Source of the DNA: Campylorhamphus procurvoides
Lineage: Eukaryota > Chordata > Aves > Passeriformes > Dendrocolaptidae
Length of the DNA stretch: 64,000 nt
Reading direction: 5' to 3'
Assembly (NCBI GenBank): GCA_013396655.1
Contig: WBMV01001030.1
Coordinates: forward strand, 610,205-674,204
The translations under genes and the position numbers were made by a program. The notes under the pieces were generated by a model, which made no database searches, had not been told where the DNA came from, and saw only the letters and a program-made list of their open reading frames with translations. Positions within the stretch are counted from its first letter, which is position 1, and each line of letters begins with the position of its first letter. This document shows, in pieces, positions 27,231 through 41,849 of the stretch.

Positions 27231-30200
27231 TGATGTATTTCACTAAACCTGAGGGGAATTTTTGATGGGTACCCTTACACACATAGAAATAGATGTACAC
27301 ATAGTTTTACCTCTGTGTATGTGAATTGATTATGGTATGAATGCTCAAATTTACAGTTAAGTCACTGTTATAATTGTAGTGAACCCTACTGCTTTGTAAA
27401 GGTTAAAGTACTCAATGATTAAGTGCTGCTAAACGCTTCTGCATCCCTATCTGTGCATCCATATGCTTTGCACCCTTACCCCTTTTCCATTTCTAGCTTC
27501 TGCGTAAATCATTCCAAATTGCTTATAATTTGATCATCTTTTGTATGCTTTAACCTGTGTAGTAAGTAATAGAGTGAATGTTGCCATTAAAGTCTGTAAA
27601 GCTGCATTTTCACAAATTCATATTAAACCCTGCTTTTGCCAATACCTTCAGTGGTGTTTCTTTAAGTGGCTAAACCTCTCATTCACAATATGGACTCAAA
27701 CCCAAACTAGTATTGTTGCAGTTTAAGTATATTTATTGTCTCACCCTTCACAGGCATGGAGAAGAGAGATTCCAATATGCACCTTTAAAAAACAGACCTC
27801 TCCTATCCCTAATGACAACAAACCTCTTGAGCTTTGCTTTCATGCCATCGCTTAGGTGTGACTTCAGCCCTATAATTCTCAGTTACTTGCATATTTATTC
27901 TTTCTTTCTCCTTCCCGTTTTCTGCTTCACATAAATTATGAAGCTTTGCACACTGAGCCATGCTGCATATCCTTAGCGGTAACGGGCTTGCTCCAAGAGT
28001 ACTTCACTATTTTGAAATGTCAAATATAAAGTGGAGCATGTGCTGCTTTGCATCTGTCAGTCACACAGCACTCTCCTTTGAAGCCTATCAATAAGCACAC
28101 AGTGACAGGTGGTCATCTGAACAACACTGTGCTTCCATATTCAGCTCAGCAGTCTACACAATTTTAACCACGGAGCTGCAAGGATAAGGAGAGAAAAGAC
28201 TTTTTCCAATCAGGTTAAAGTGTTTCAAGTGGCCCATTTTCACTTTCTGTACACTTCTGAAAGATGACTAGGAGTCAATGTGAGAGACTAAGCTCTGTTG
28301 GAGGTTCATTGTATTCATAATCTATTAATCAGCAAGAATGCCTCAATTTTAGTTTGACACTGGCAATAGACTAAACTACAAAAGGACATTCACACAGAGG
28401 TGAGAATGAAAATGGAAGGTAGTGACAATGGATTATACTTCAATAGTAAAGGACCTTGGAAAACTGTAAGAATGATATTTTGTTTGCAGAAATATTGTAA
28501 ACCAGTTGTTGCTCAACAAATTTCCACAATGAAAAACTGCCTTTATGCATTTAGCGTTTTAAGCTCCAGGAGAGTCCTAGTAAAGCGTGTGAGTAAGCTA
28601 CAGCAGTGGAAGGAAAGAGGTAACGTGCTCTTCAGATCTCACAGCTTCATTTTGTTGTCATAGTTATATCTACATTTTGGAGACAGCCCCATTACCAAAC
28701 CAGCGTACAGCTGAGATTTCCTCCCCAGCCAGCTTACCAAGAGGTTAAGCCTCATCAGATAAATGTGTTGTTCCTATCTAGCTATTTATGCTTTAAATAC
28801 TTTCTCCTCTTTGAGGGCAAACTTTCTACTCTGAACACACTTTCAGAAATCATGTATAATTGCATTTATTTAATTGGAAATAAATCTATACACAACACAG
28901 GCTTTTAAAGGAAGAACGCATACAACATATCACAGCTCAGAAAAATAATGGCAATCTGAAGTCAGGCTCTTGAGACTCCAGCCAACAACCCTTTGACACC
29001 ACAATGGATTGGAAAGTCAGATCTCAGTGAGGGAAATGTTTTGTCAATTAAGAAATTCCTTTTATTACTTCTGGAAACAGAAATTGTTAAGTCTGGATTT
29101 TAACCAAAATGCTTCCTACTAATAAACAAACTTTTTGCTGGACTATGTCAAAGACAAAAAGTTTCTTTAAGGTTTGGGATAGCTCAGATTTTTCTGGTTG
29201 CTTTGTTATTATTTCCTTACTGTGCTCCCATCTGGGTTTGGGAGACTCACTGAAATGAAAATATATGTAAGGTGCACTTGCAAAAATCTGAAGACATAAC
29301 ATTATTACAAAACACTGGTTTGAAGCATATCCTGCTTCCTTACAGAGGTTTCTGATTTCCTTTACTAGGTACCGAAATTCTACAGCAATTACTTTCTTTA
29401 AGTATTTCTGTGGACTGATCAACTATCTACCCAATTTTGAAACTGATTTAGCTTGGATTCAGATCATGTCTTACACACATTAACTGAATACCCAGAACAT
29501 AATCTACATGCTCAATGACCAAAAAAACCCCAACCACAAAAAAGCAAAAAAACAAACTCCCTTGCTTTTCTGTAACTTTATTTCACAACAACAAGTGAAT
29601 TGGAGAAAAGGATTAAATGGCTTTTATAGGAGCAATAACAAAACATGACCATACAATAGTAAAAGCTGAATAAGAAAATTATTGTGTTAATCCCGAAATC
29701 TGTGAAGGATTGGTCATTGCTGTAGGTTGCCCACAGCCTGATAGGGCCCTTGCTAATGCAAACCTTGGCCCTTTCATCAGGCTGTACATATATGTTCCTG
29801 TCTTACATGCTTCTGGAAATTGTCTGCAATCATTGGCTTTCTTACAAATTATGAAATCCCCAAAATCCTTAGATCTAAGGCTCTTAATTCTTTATAGCTC
29901 TCTTCAGGTATTGTTCTCATCTCTCAGCTTCTATTTGTAATTCCTCAGAAGTATTCCAGCAAGGAAGTACCCCAAACAGAATAAGAGATTAAAGACCCTC
30001 ATGAGTTACATAGGTGCTTTGCCAATATTTAGCACCTTTCCACCTTCTGACACCACACACATTTTTTGTACAGCCACCAGCTATTATCAGGTAGTGAAAA
30101 TACAGAGCATATAAACATATATGAAGCACAGGCACATAAAAAGTGCCATACCCATGAGTTCAGGACACTTAACGTACAAGGAAAATGACCAGGGAAATAA

Positions 30201-32094
30201 ACATTAGGAAGGAAAAAGGATACTAAAGAAGGAAAAAGTTATTTATTAAATCAAGGATATTCTTAGCTTCTATGTCTGAGAATCAAGATCACACACTGTG
30301 ATGGAACTAACATTCAGATATATTGTACAAGTCTTTTATGTTCTCTGTTGTTTTCCACTGCAAAAGTAGGTGATACAGATCAGAGATCACACAGTAGATC
30401 ATAACTTGAGTGGAAGGTGAAGCCTACATTTGTCTCTGGGTCATGGATTTTTATACTCTATTTGTGCTAGGTAAAAGAATGAAATATGATTTACCTGTAT
30501 GATCTCTCTCTGACATTAGAAATAATGATTTTTTTTTCCTGCGGAATGAGGCATGAAGAACAAAACATATCACATTATGTATCCATTTATATTCCACTGA
30601 AAAACTGTGAGTGGAACTGAAAACAAACCAAAAAACAGACACAAGGAAATCTCTGACTGATGCTAACTTTTTATACGGCATCTTCAAGAATGTCATGACG
30701 TGTACATCTTGCACCTACAGGCATTACCTATGTATAAAAGCCATCAATTACCGTGCATATCATTTGGCATTTCAAAGAAGTCAAAAAATGTAAATAGGAA
30801 GGCATGCTATATACCATAACGTCAATTCTGTCTTGTATTTTTCCTTTACTTGAATACACACTTCAAAACTCAAGGAAACCTATTTTAGCAATCTTGCCAT
30901 AACTGCTCTAAACAGAAACAAAAACACAAGAGATGGGCAGCTCATTATTCTTTAGGTTCCCTTTTTTTCTGCAAAATCTGAAACTTCCTAACAACCTCTC
31001 TCCCCACACAATCTACTGTCACCCTTAGAAGTCACTGAAACAGTAATAATATTTGCAACTGGGTATGACACTTGGCCACCAGGAGCAAAGCTATATGGCA
31101 CTATAATGCAAATGACTGCATTCATCAAATGAGCTTTGTTAGTTATTCATTGTGTTCCTTATCATTCCTTCCCCAAACCCTAATGCCTCCGCAGTGTGCA
31201 CGGAGGTGTGTCCGTGGCAGCATCCCCACTGTAAAACCCACCCTTATCAGGCAGAGCAGGGTGCTACAGGAGTGACCTGCCAAGTCACTGCGTCCCCTCT
31301 TCTCTCCCTCACCCTTTTGTGCCCACTGTTGCCTCTTTGTCCTCATCCCCGGGATCTGTCTCTCCCTGCTCAGCTCTCTGTGCCAGACTCTCTCCCGCAG
31401 CTGAAATGGTTTGCAATGAAAGGGACTCTAGAGAGATCGGTAATTCCCTTCTTCTTCTACCTCATCTCCTCATTTTCCTCTGAAATCAACTGCACTGACC
31501 AACTTTCTGCAGGGTTAGGCTTTTAAAAACAACCACACTACAAAACAGCCCAAGCACTCACGTTTATCGCGGCAGCCCAGGAGGCCTGCACAGACAGAAA
31601 GTGGTATTGACAGGTTTGGAAAGGGACAGACGCTGACTCTGACGCAGGCAGGCACTTGAGGCTTTTTTTTTCATTAAATCTTTCACTGCTTAACACAGTT
31701 CAACATACCATTCTGTACCTCCAGAGAAAAGCTTTTGGGGGCTGGAGCCAGAGATTAATCCCACTGTAATTTCTACTGCTGCTGGCAGTACTAACTGCCA
31801 AGGGATTCTGGGGAAAGATAATGGCACTGTTAACTTGCAACCTAGGTGTAAAAGTGGTCTTAATAAAACGAGGATGGTTGAGGCCCCATCAATAACCACC
31901 ACACACCAATTTTATTGGATGTAACAGATTCAATCTGTTTGATGTGATACAGGAGGCTCATCCCAATATGCTAATTGACAGAGGTTGGGGAGCCACTCAA
32001 AAAATTGTCTACCACAATGGCAAAGAATTCAGCACAATTCAGTCAGTTTAACCTCTAAAACTACATGAAGATGTAAAAAAACCTGCAGTGTAAA
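27231..32094. other. No gene seen; intron-like sequence
   Basis: This is AT-rich, with a GC-richer island at about 31170-31420 that supports overlapping frames on both strands. None is recognised. No clear mobile element was found. Confidence 0.55.
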
Positions 32095-32170
32095 ATTGCA
32101 TTTTGCACTGAAGAAAGATCCAGACCAGTACAATGACTGCTCTGGATCTTTCTTCAGAGTAAAATGTAAT
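32095..32170 (+). other. 76-nt near-perfect hairpin (candidate small-RNA precursor)
   Basis: The arms 32095-32124 and 32141-32170 are inverted repeats matching at 27 of 30 positions, with an uninterrupted 17-bp core (32108-32124 with 32141-32157). In a plus-strand RNA, two of the three mismatches become G:U wobbles and one is A-A. In a minus-strand RNA, the same two would be C-A mismatches. The 16-nt loop can form another 4 bp (CAGT 32126-32129 with ACTG 32136-32139), leaving a 6-nt loop. No known microRNA was recognised. It lies antisense to PDZRN4. A recent inverted duplication or a short palindromic transposon remnant would look the same. Confidence 0.45.
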
Positions 32171-33043
32171 CAAACAGGGTATAAAAACTGTGTATAATTA
32201 AACCAGTTTGGAATGATTCTGCAGATATTCCATAATTAATGTTTGTACAAGAACAGATTTTCTGTTTTGCAAGAATCAGCACATAATCAGCAGCTGATTG
32301 TTAACTTGAAAAGATGCTGATCCAAGCATAATTATTTTTACACATACCCTTCCATGAAAACATAAGCAAGAGACATTTTCTCTAGCTGAAGAACTGCTGT
32401 AACAACAAGAGGTATAATAAACTGTTTCCAAACAACTACAATTCTATTATTCTGTTTATCTTTAGCAGAGTTGTTATTCCTTATTTTGGGGTGGGGGAGA
32501 GGTGGAAGCACTAATTTCATGTTCTCGGCACTATGTGTTAACTTGAGAAAAACTTTCCCATACTTCCTCTTCTTTTCCGGTACTTCCTTCTCTCAGATCA
32601 CGATGACTCTGACTGATGGATGCTTTGATACTATGGTTAGGGTAATAGACCTAGAGTAGTACTGTTACACATTGTGAGCAATGTCCCTACAGATGTTTTG
32701 TGAGCTAAGTTCTAGGTTCCTGTAAATCTTTTCTTTCTTAAAAAGAGTACACAAAAATTTGCAGAAGTTAAAGGCTAAAAGAGGAATAGAATACTAGGAA
32801 TTCATCAGTGCAACAAAGAAAATAGTAGCTATTTAATACTGTGAGATAAGACTGTTTTCTCCGGAAACTCTTATGCTTCTGGTCATCTGTTCTCTGAAAT
32901 TTTCATGAGCCCTCTCACCTTCTTGAATTTTTAATTTGTTTTTCACTAATGGAGCATGATTCTTCATCAATGGTAATTAAAATAATTAACATACTGATGG
33001 TTTATACTGACTTCTTTTAAACTTAACTATGCATTTTCTGTGC

Positions 33044-33640
33044 CCAGGTGACCAAGAAGGTCAATGGCATCCTGGTTTGTATCACCAGCTGTGTGACGAG
33101 CAGGACTAGGGCACTGATCATCCCCCTGTATTTGGCACTGGTGAGGCCACACCTTGAATCCTGTGTTCAGTTTTGGGCTTCTCAGTACAAGAAAGACATT
33201 GAGGTGCTGGAGTGTATCCAGAGAAAGGCAGTGAAGCAGGTGAAGGGTCTGGGGCACAAGTGTTATGTGGAGTGACTGAGGGAGCTGCAGTTGTGTAGCC
33301 TGGAGATAAAAAGGCTGAGGGGGCACCTCTCACTCTCTACAACCTGACAAGAGGTTGTAGCGAGGTGGGAGTTGGTCTCTTCATACAAAGAACAAGTGAA
33401 AGTTGCACCAGGAAAGGTTTAGATTGTATATTAGGAAAATTTCTTCAGAGAAAAGGTTACTGGGCATTGGAATAGGCTGTCCAGCAAAGTGGTGGAGTCA
33501 CCATCCCTAGAGATATTTAAAAGAAGTGCAGATGTGGCACTTAGGGACATGGTTTAGTGGTGGACTTGGCAGTGTTGGATTTACAGTTGGATTCAATGAT
33601 CTTTTCCAAACTAAATGATTCTATGATTCTATGAATAGTC
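33044..33640 (+). mobile_element. CR1 LINE fragment (3' end of ORF2 plus tail)
   Basis: Translation gives [38 protein letters not shown] and [19 protein letters not shown], the CR1 ORF2 C-terminal region. A stop follows at about 33273. The 3' UTR ends with a TTTTCCAAACTAAATGATT stretch and two ATTCTATGA units. The copy is 5'-truncated just upstream of VNGIL and lacks the reverse-transcriptase catalytic core. Confidence 0.95.
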
Positions 33641-36600
33641 AATATTCAGAAATCAGCAAACAGTTTTCAAAGGCATCTGGTAGACTTTGATAATATCTAT
33701 TGTTATTACTAAGTTTGTTCCCATTTATGATCTTATCTTCTTGTGGTTAGGAAAGCAGTTCTAATGTAGCAGAGAATCCAGGCATGTACAATAACAACAA
33801 AAAACATACCACAAGACATGCCTGTGTCAGCTCTGCTGTGTATTTTCAGTAACTGTCATTTACAAAGTTTCTCACCTTTCCCCCTCACCTTTTTCCAAAC
33901 ATGCAAAATTCACCAGTAGAACACTATCTAAAGCTCAGATCATTTTTCATGCTCTTTCTATAGGATATATAGATTACTACCAGAATAAAAGTGCCAAATG
34001 CCTGCTGGCAGCATCAGTCAGCTGCCTGGAGCTGGAGCTGTAAAATGCTTCATCCCTACAAGTGATGGAGGTGTGATGGGGCTGGCACAGCATTTTGGGA
34101 AAGATTGCTCAGGTGTATCTCAAAGACAGCACTTTCCCTTAAATTTGGTTGGTTCCACCTAACAAGGTTTAAGACCGAAGGATCTGTAGAAGATTAAGAA
34201 AATTGCTGAAACTGCCTGAAATTCCATTGTGACAAATATCTAACTCTAGAAAAGGGCCTTTGAAAATCCTGGATAAAAGAACACTGAAAGCAGAAAAAGC
34301 AATAATATAGAGGTATAGAAGCACACAAAACTTCCTTTATCCAAAGTCAACAACATAATTTGCATCTGTATAAAAAAGATTGAGTAGAACAAACTACTTA
34401 TCAACTTGTACAATATTCATCATGTCTGTACCAGCTCTGGTGGCTTACTTAACAGCATATTCAACACAAAACATCACCGATAGAGAAACATCTGAAAAAA
34501 AAGGAAGTGTTGCTTATATCCCTGGTATGCTGAATTAGTAAATGACACCGAAAATAACCTATTTGCACATTTCTTACACTTAAAAAGAGATGTAAATGTA
34601 TCATAGTGCAGAAAAATCTAAAAGTGTACTTACAGAAATGGGAAGTAAAAAGCTGAGGCATTAGACACTCTCTTAGCAGATGGAAAAGCCTTTCAATTGG
34701 CCACAAGCTCCATAGCACAGAAGATTAAATTCTAGTAGAAAATTATCAAATCAGCAGAAAATAAAATTGATTATTCCCATGCATACTGCAAAAGCTGTAT
34801 TTTACTGAGAAGACTGAATACCTCAAATACAACATAAAAGCTTGCCACAATGACAGATAGTTCTATTAGAAAAAGTACTGAGTGCATAATTAACCACTGC
34901 TAATACCTATCTGAATATCTGAAAAGAAGAAAAATTTATTCAAGTGGAATATAAACTATTCATCAAAGCTGAAAAAAAAATAAATTGCTGCACTGAAAAC
35001 ATGCACTACTTGGGCTATGTTTATGATCCCCTGACAGAAATGTATAAATAGGAAAAATTTACCACTCATTCACTAGGGGCTAATGAAGCAGAACTAAGAT
35101 CACATGCACACCATCACTCAAGTGCACAACATTCGCAACTTCTCAATTTTATATAGAACTGCCTGTTCAAGTCACATATTATGTAACAAAACCCATATTT
35201 TTTGTTTCAGCCTAAACAGCAAACTGTAATTGTCTCAGAAGTTTCATTTTTCTAAAGCTAATGTTAATTTAATGAGCATTTTCTCCACATTCCTGGATAT
35301 AAGTGATGGAGGGCTTTGCTTTCTAAGTTTCCCAGTATCAATCAGTTACAGATAGCAAGGCATAAAAGTAATATTTAATTGAAGTTTCCTATTTTGTAGA
35401 ATGATTTATACTTTTGGATAAACAACCACATATCTAACCTCTGGGATTTTTTTAAAGCAGTTTGCAGAAATGAGGAAAATCTAACCCTGTTATATCCATA
35501 CTATCTAAGTCACTGCAGCTATTTAGCTGCAAAGGTGGAAACAGTACATATCCACAATACAGTAACATTACAGTATGTAATTTTAAAAATGCTTCTTAGA
35601 GCTAAAACATTTGTAAAGGATAATAAGAAGTTTGTACTGTGTAGACAGGTGCAAGTAAGGTCTAAATTCTCAAACAACGGCAAGTTTCCAATCCCTGAAT
35701 GTTCATTTAGAGCAACACAAGCTGCATTACTTTGCAGCCAATAGAGGCATATGGGCAATATTCCTGAATATACTCTCAGCTCTGAAAGTTGTAACGTTTG
35801 CCACTTGTAACTGTAAACATATTTATGAATTTTTAGCGGCATCTTATTCTGATCTGCATCACGTAGTATTTTCTAGAAACTGTTTGTTAATGAAATATAA
35901 ATTGGTGAGGTTTGAAGTATTTCCCATGAATTTACTTTCTCACAGGTCCTATCAGAAATGCTGCCCTGCAATTTTAGTCAGGTGATTATCCCTAATATGT
36001 TATTTTCTCCCTAATGGACTTACACAGCCTATAATTCACTTAACAAAGATCTCAGTGTGTAAGGTACTCTATGAATGCTAAATAGATTAAAAACTATGGG
36101 CCTATTTCTAAGAAAAGGAAATAAATAGTACCTTATTCTTCCAGCAACATGCTAGGAAAATATTCTCTGGAGATGAGTTCTGCCTCTGTTCTTCAAATGG
36201 GCCCAAGATACTGCTAATCTATATGAAGCATGACTTTTTTCCTGCCCTAAATATAAACCTCCACTACACTTAGGGAATAGAAGTGTCCTCCGTGAAACAT
36301 TTAACTCTGCATGTTGTTTCTGGTTGTAAGCACACAGATAGCTGAAAGAACAATAGGAAAAATATCCTAGAGCACCTGGTCATGTACATTTAACTTCACT
36401 CTGCCTAAAGTTACATACCTGGAAAGCAATGACCAATACAGCCCTATTCTACAAATGTAACCCCAAGACTAGTTTGGTTATGGATCATCCTTTGATGCCA
36501 TAATTAAAAAGAGAGCACCCTGTCATTACTGCAACCAGTGTCACATCCTGCTCAGCAGAGGCCTGGGTGATCTTGCCATCTTGCTGCACAGGCTGAACAA

Positions 36601-39600
36601 AACCCATGCCAGTATGGGGAGGAAAGGGAAACTTCCCTGGTGCAACACTGTATTTCCTTCTTGAATAGCAAGGTAGAAGGCATCTCTGTCCACTGGGAAA
36701 AAACAAACAGCCTGCCACTGGAACAATATTCACAGTACTTTAACTGAGAACAGTAAAGTTTTACTCCACACTGTTGTACGTATTACTAACGCCAGTGTAA
36801 TTCGTATTCTTTAAACAACCATGGATGTGCTGTGGAGTAGAAAGAAAGCTAGTCAGTCAGAATTCAATACTTCCTATTATTGAAAACATCCATACCATAC
36901 ATAGAAAATCTCATACTATAGAAAGAAAACAAGGAACCATAAAAGACCTTTTGGCTGAAGAACCTTGAGAAGCCACTTCATAACACTCTGTACACTTTGC
37001 AGGTTTCATTGTGGATGAATTTGCAAACAAATCTTACATAATGGCTCAAACCTTTCATTCTTTCCCATCCTTTAGTGTTTCTGAAGTACAAGCAGCAACA
37101 CCTATGATCCTGTAATTTTGTTTCACCAGTGAACAAAGACTGATATGGTAGTCCAAGAATCAAATTAGAAGGAAGAGACAGGAGTAAATATTCTGTCAGT
37201 GTTGTTCAGTGTTCCTGTGCAATAAAAGGAAATCAGATTTTCTCATCCCTTTTCTTGCATTCAGATTTTCCTCACTACAACGAAAAACTGAGCAATTCTC
37301 AGTGTCTTATGAATCAAAAACGTGGGAATAGCAGCTTTTCTGAAAATCTGTTACCACAGGCTTAGGATAACTTCCAAGTAAAATCTCCTGAGGTATGGGG
37401 AGGTGGGAGGCTGAGACATATCCCTTCTCAAGTCATACTGAAGACATAGGCATGGGAAAGAATTACCATTACAGGGGTGCAAATTTCAAAGCATCAGCTA
37501 TCTGCTACTTCTGTCCAAAATAAAATACAGGGTGCATTCTTCCACCAATCCCTTTTCCACAAGTCATTTTAGCACAGAGTAAAAGAGTGACAATATATCC
37601 CTGTACATAAAGTTTATGCCCTGGGGTTACTTGCTCAAGTGCCTCTAATGCTAACGGTGAGCATGTGCTTGAATAGTCCAGAACTGTCCTGCTACTAGTC
37701 AGATCAGACTACTAAGCAGGATCTGACCAAAAGTTCATTGTATTTTTGCTTAACTTCCCATCATTTCAGGAGTTAATTATCTGTAAGAACGTTATTTTAA
37801 AACAATGAATCCAATCTCAGCTAGAGGTCTACTAAGCAACTGAAGAGAGAGGAAACCACACAGAGAAATTACTAAATTAAGGTTCTTAAAGTTGAATTTG
37901 CCTGTATTAATCAAGTTCCTCTTCAGAAATTTTAGATGTGAACAATTGCCCTCATAATAACTCAAGTGAATCCACTGCCAACATAAAAATATTATTCACT
38001 TCACAATCTCCAGACTAAGAAAAATGCTGGCCAAAGCAACAGTTCTTGAAGACTATCAACAATCTCAAATATTTACAGATATTGGTATATGAACCAGTCT
38101 TTCAAGACCCAGAGCTCTCTGAAGCACTTCCCAGCCCCCAAGCCAAACATACTTTATGAACTTCAGAGAGAATACCAGCTAAGCCTGAATTACCAAGACA
38201 AAGAAATAATGTCAAATCAAAGTCTAAGAAACCCAAAATCCCTTCATAGAGTTTTACAAATCCAGAATATATTTGAACTTTGCATGGAAAAAAACTTTAA
38301 TGCATTGGAGTACCACTAAGGAAGTGCATCCAGCACTTGGTGAAGTCTCTACAAGAACATCAGGGAGCCTAAAGTGGCCCATTATGTTGCATTTTTGGGC
38401 CATGCAAGTGCCAATGGTCAAAGTCCAAATTTGAAAAAAAGAAATTACAGTCTCATTACTACGTACAAATGAGTAAGAACAGTTGTCTGCTATGTTGAAA
38501 AGGTTGTCATAAATCTATAAATAATCAGACATACTGATCACTCAGGAGTCTTTCCTTTTGAATTTCCTCTGTGTCTACAGTTGTCAGTAAATATGACATC
38601 TGTACTTTCCATTCAGCTGGCTAATGGCCCTCGTCTGACTCTGAAACATTGGACTAACACTTCGTGAAGCCATCTATATCCATGAAAGAAAAATAAAGCC
38701 AACACTACAAAGTGTCTTGCATTTCGACTCTCCCATTAATTGCCCTGAAGAACTTAACATAAGGTAAGCAAGACTTATCACCAAGCAGAACCTTGTGACA
38801 TCCCACAAAAATGTTCTTCCAGAATACCGGAACTGTGGGTTTTTCCTTGGAGGAAAGGCCTGGGCTTGTCAAACATGCCTTCATCCTTCCCTGAGAGGGT
38901 AATTCAGGCATGCTAACAATATCTCACAGGCAACCAATATAACTAAAAAGCTGTATATTCACTTAGTGTCACAAAATTAAAGGAGAAAAATATTGATGCA
39001 AATTTACTGCTCTCAATACAATATAAAAAAAAATAAAAAAAAACCCCAACAAAATAAGGGATCTACTGCTAATATTAAAGATAAGTAATATAGTTAAAAC
39101 CAGAAATAACTGTTCCATTTACTCTAGACAGCAGTAGAGTCTCATTTGCTCTTTCAAAGGCATAATCAATTGAAGGGCACATTTTTCTTCTCTTTGTTCT
39201 TTCCCATCAATTTTAATGGGTGCAGAACATCAGTCACATGAAATGTAATGGGACAACAAGATGGATGAGTACATTTGAAGCCACTAGTCACAGGACAGAA
39301 AACATCCTGACAAAGTGACACTGGCAGCATAGGGTTCAACAATAGAGCCTGGACAATATTTAGTAAGTGAAACTACAGTGCTACATGATTTGGTATTCTC
39401 ACTGGGCAAAATCCTTCCCCTGTCACTATTCATCATGTTCCTACAGGTCAGATTTTCAAAGACATTCTCCCACTGAACACGACAAAATGACATTTTTAAA
39501 TCAAGAAAATACGTAAATCTGGGGACAAAGAAGTCATTTGGAGATAAATGGGAATGGCCTCCTCTATTTAGAACTTAAAACTACTTCATCAAGGAGGTTT

Positions 39601-41849
39601 TAAACGGCTTACAAAGATTCATGTTTGAGATATGAAATGTATTACAGTTATAAGAATGAGGAGATTTGATATCTACGTTGAACTTATGGATATCAACAGG
39701 ACCCCACTACTAATGAACAAGTAGCAAAAATTCCCTATTTTTACTAGTGCCTGAAGAAAGCAATACCAATAAATGAACATTTAGGAATTGCTTCACACTA
39801 AAAAGCTTCTAATTTACACAATACAAGAAAATACATGAATTAAAAAGCAACATGCTCTATTAGCTACCTAAGAAGTGCTTTGGGGGAAATTGCAATGAAA
39901 ACTCCTATAAAAACTGACATTTAGTGTACAGTGAAGGAAAAAACAGTGAAAGAAACAACAAACCAAATCAAACCCTTTCTGTACTTTGAGGAAGCATTGG
40001 AAATGCAGACAATCTACACATTACTGCAACGATCCACTTGTGTTATAACTTTACCAATAAATGCTAAGTGGATTGATCTAGCACTTTACAATGCATATTG
40101 TGATAATCATCATCATTATTAGAGAATACTAATTCAGTTTATTCACTAGCCATTTGCCAAGATCTCTACAGTTAATCTTTAAAACTCTAAATAATACAGA
40201 ACTTTATACAAGAATGGGAAAAGAGAAACCAGAACCTCTTCAAATATATCCACCAGAGAAGGAATTAGAGCCAGACCTCCAAGTCCTGCTGCTGCACTAA
40301 ATAGACCCCACGCCTCAGTATACCTCAATCACCCATCCAATAGCATGCAATATCCAGAAGGAAAGAAGACAGCTTTTGGCAAAGAAATTCTCTTAAACAG
40401 GGCAACATTCCTCTATGGCTTCACAAGATGCACTGTGAAAGTGATGGTGTATTCTTTTCCTATTAAGTACCTTATTGGAAACTATTTACATTAACCTTCT
40501 TGCTACTTTCCTTCTCTCCCACATGATATGAGATGACTTTCTAAGAAAATCTCTACAAGTATATGCTGATAAAAATGATTGCACATAGAGAGAAGTTTCC
40601 CACAGTAAGTCACATATCTCAGAATGGGAAATCCAGAGAGAATGGAAATTCCACACTGGAAGTTTTGAGATTTCACAAACAGTATGCTTAACTCTGGAAA
40701 CAACAAAACACCTTAAAATAAAGCATCACTTGACTCAATTTTGGCTTCCAAATTTCATACTATAAGAAATAACACACCATTTTATAAACTATTGAAGATA
40801 TGATGCTTGAAAAGTTAATCAACACAAATACTTAGCTATGATGATACATAACATTCAGACATTTCTGGAAATTTATTTCCTATGTTTGTTTTTTTTCTCT
40901 AAGACCATGTTTTGATGAATTATTTTTTTAATGAAGCATTTTGATGGAATTATACTTCTCAGTGATAGTAGGTACTACACATGCTTCCTGGAATTCCCCA
41001 TTTATAAATGTCTCTGTCTTTCCTGACAGAGTAGACTGTAATAGTAGACTATATGACAAATTAAAGTGAAAAAAAAAATATTGCAACAAAAGATGTCACT
41101 CCCACTTTTAGAAATCTTGACCTCTGAGAAAACATTCCAAATGCTGAAGTTTTACTAATAACCAATCTTTTCTTCCATCTTTTCTTACCATTAAAATTTG
41201 TTTTGAACTGGTAGTTTCTGTGACCACAGATATCATGAGGAATCTGAATATTTCACATTCTAGCCATGGGGAAGTCAAAGACCTGAATAATGATTATTCC
41301 CTGAGCAGCTTTCCCTGAAAATTCATGACTATAATATGCAAAAGGCACATTATAAATACAATTGAACATATTAAATAGGTCAGTCAATTGTTCTATTATA
41401 TTAGAGGTAACCAAAAATAATCCTTTTCTCTGTTCAGTCCTCCTAAGGATTTAGCCACGTTCACCTAATCCCATGCTCCTCTTGGTCCTCAGGATACCAG
41501 TTCTGGCACTGCAGTTCATTACTTTTCTGATGTTATGAAGCAACTGAACATGTAATAAGTTTGCAGTTCTTTCCCAGGAGCTTCACCAGTTTGATGCATG
41601 TGGATACAAAATCTGCACTGACACTTGCAAGCAGGATGGTCTCTGAAGGCATGTCTGCAGATGCTTGTCAGAAATAGCCTGAGTCTGAAGTGTGCCATGA
41701 TGTGCTGACACAGCCATGGCTGGCTCCTGTTGGTTCTGATGTCTCTGGACAAGCCCTGAAAGTCCAGAGCCAAACCATTCTCTCCTCCTTAGGGCCATGC
41801 ACCTCTGCCAACACCATGTGGCTGGGTCTCAGCCTCACCTCTCAAATAA
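33641..41849. other. No gene seen; intron-like sequence
   Basis: Only short scattered frames and an A-rich tract at about 39023-39047 are present. No PDZRN4 exon or mobile element was recognised. Confidence 0.55.
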
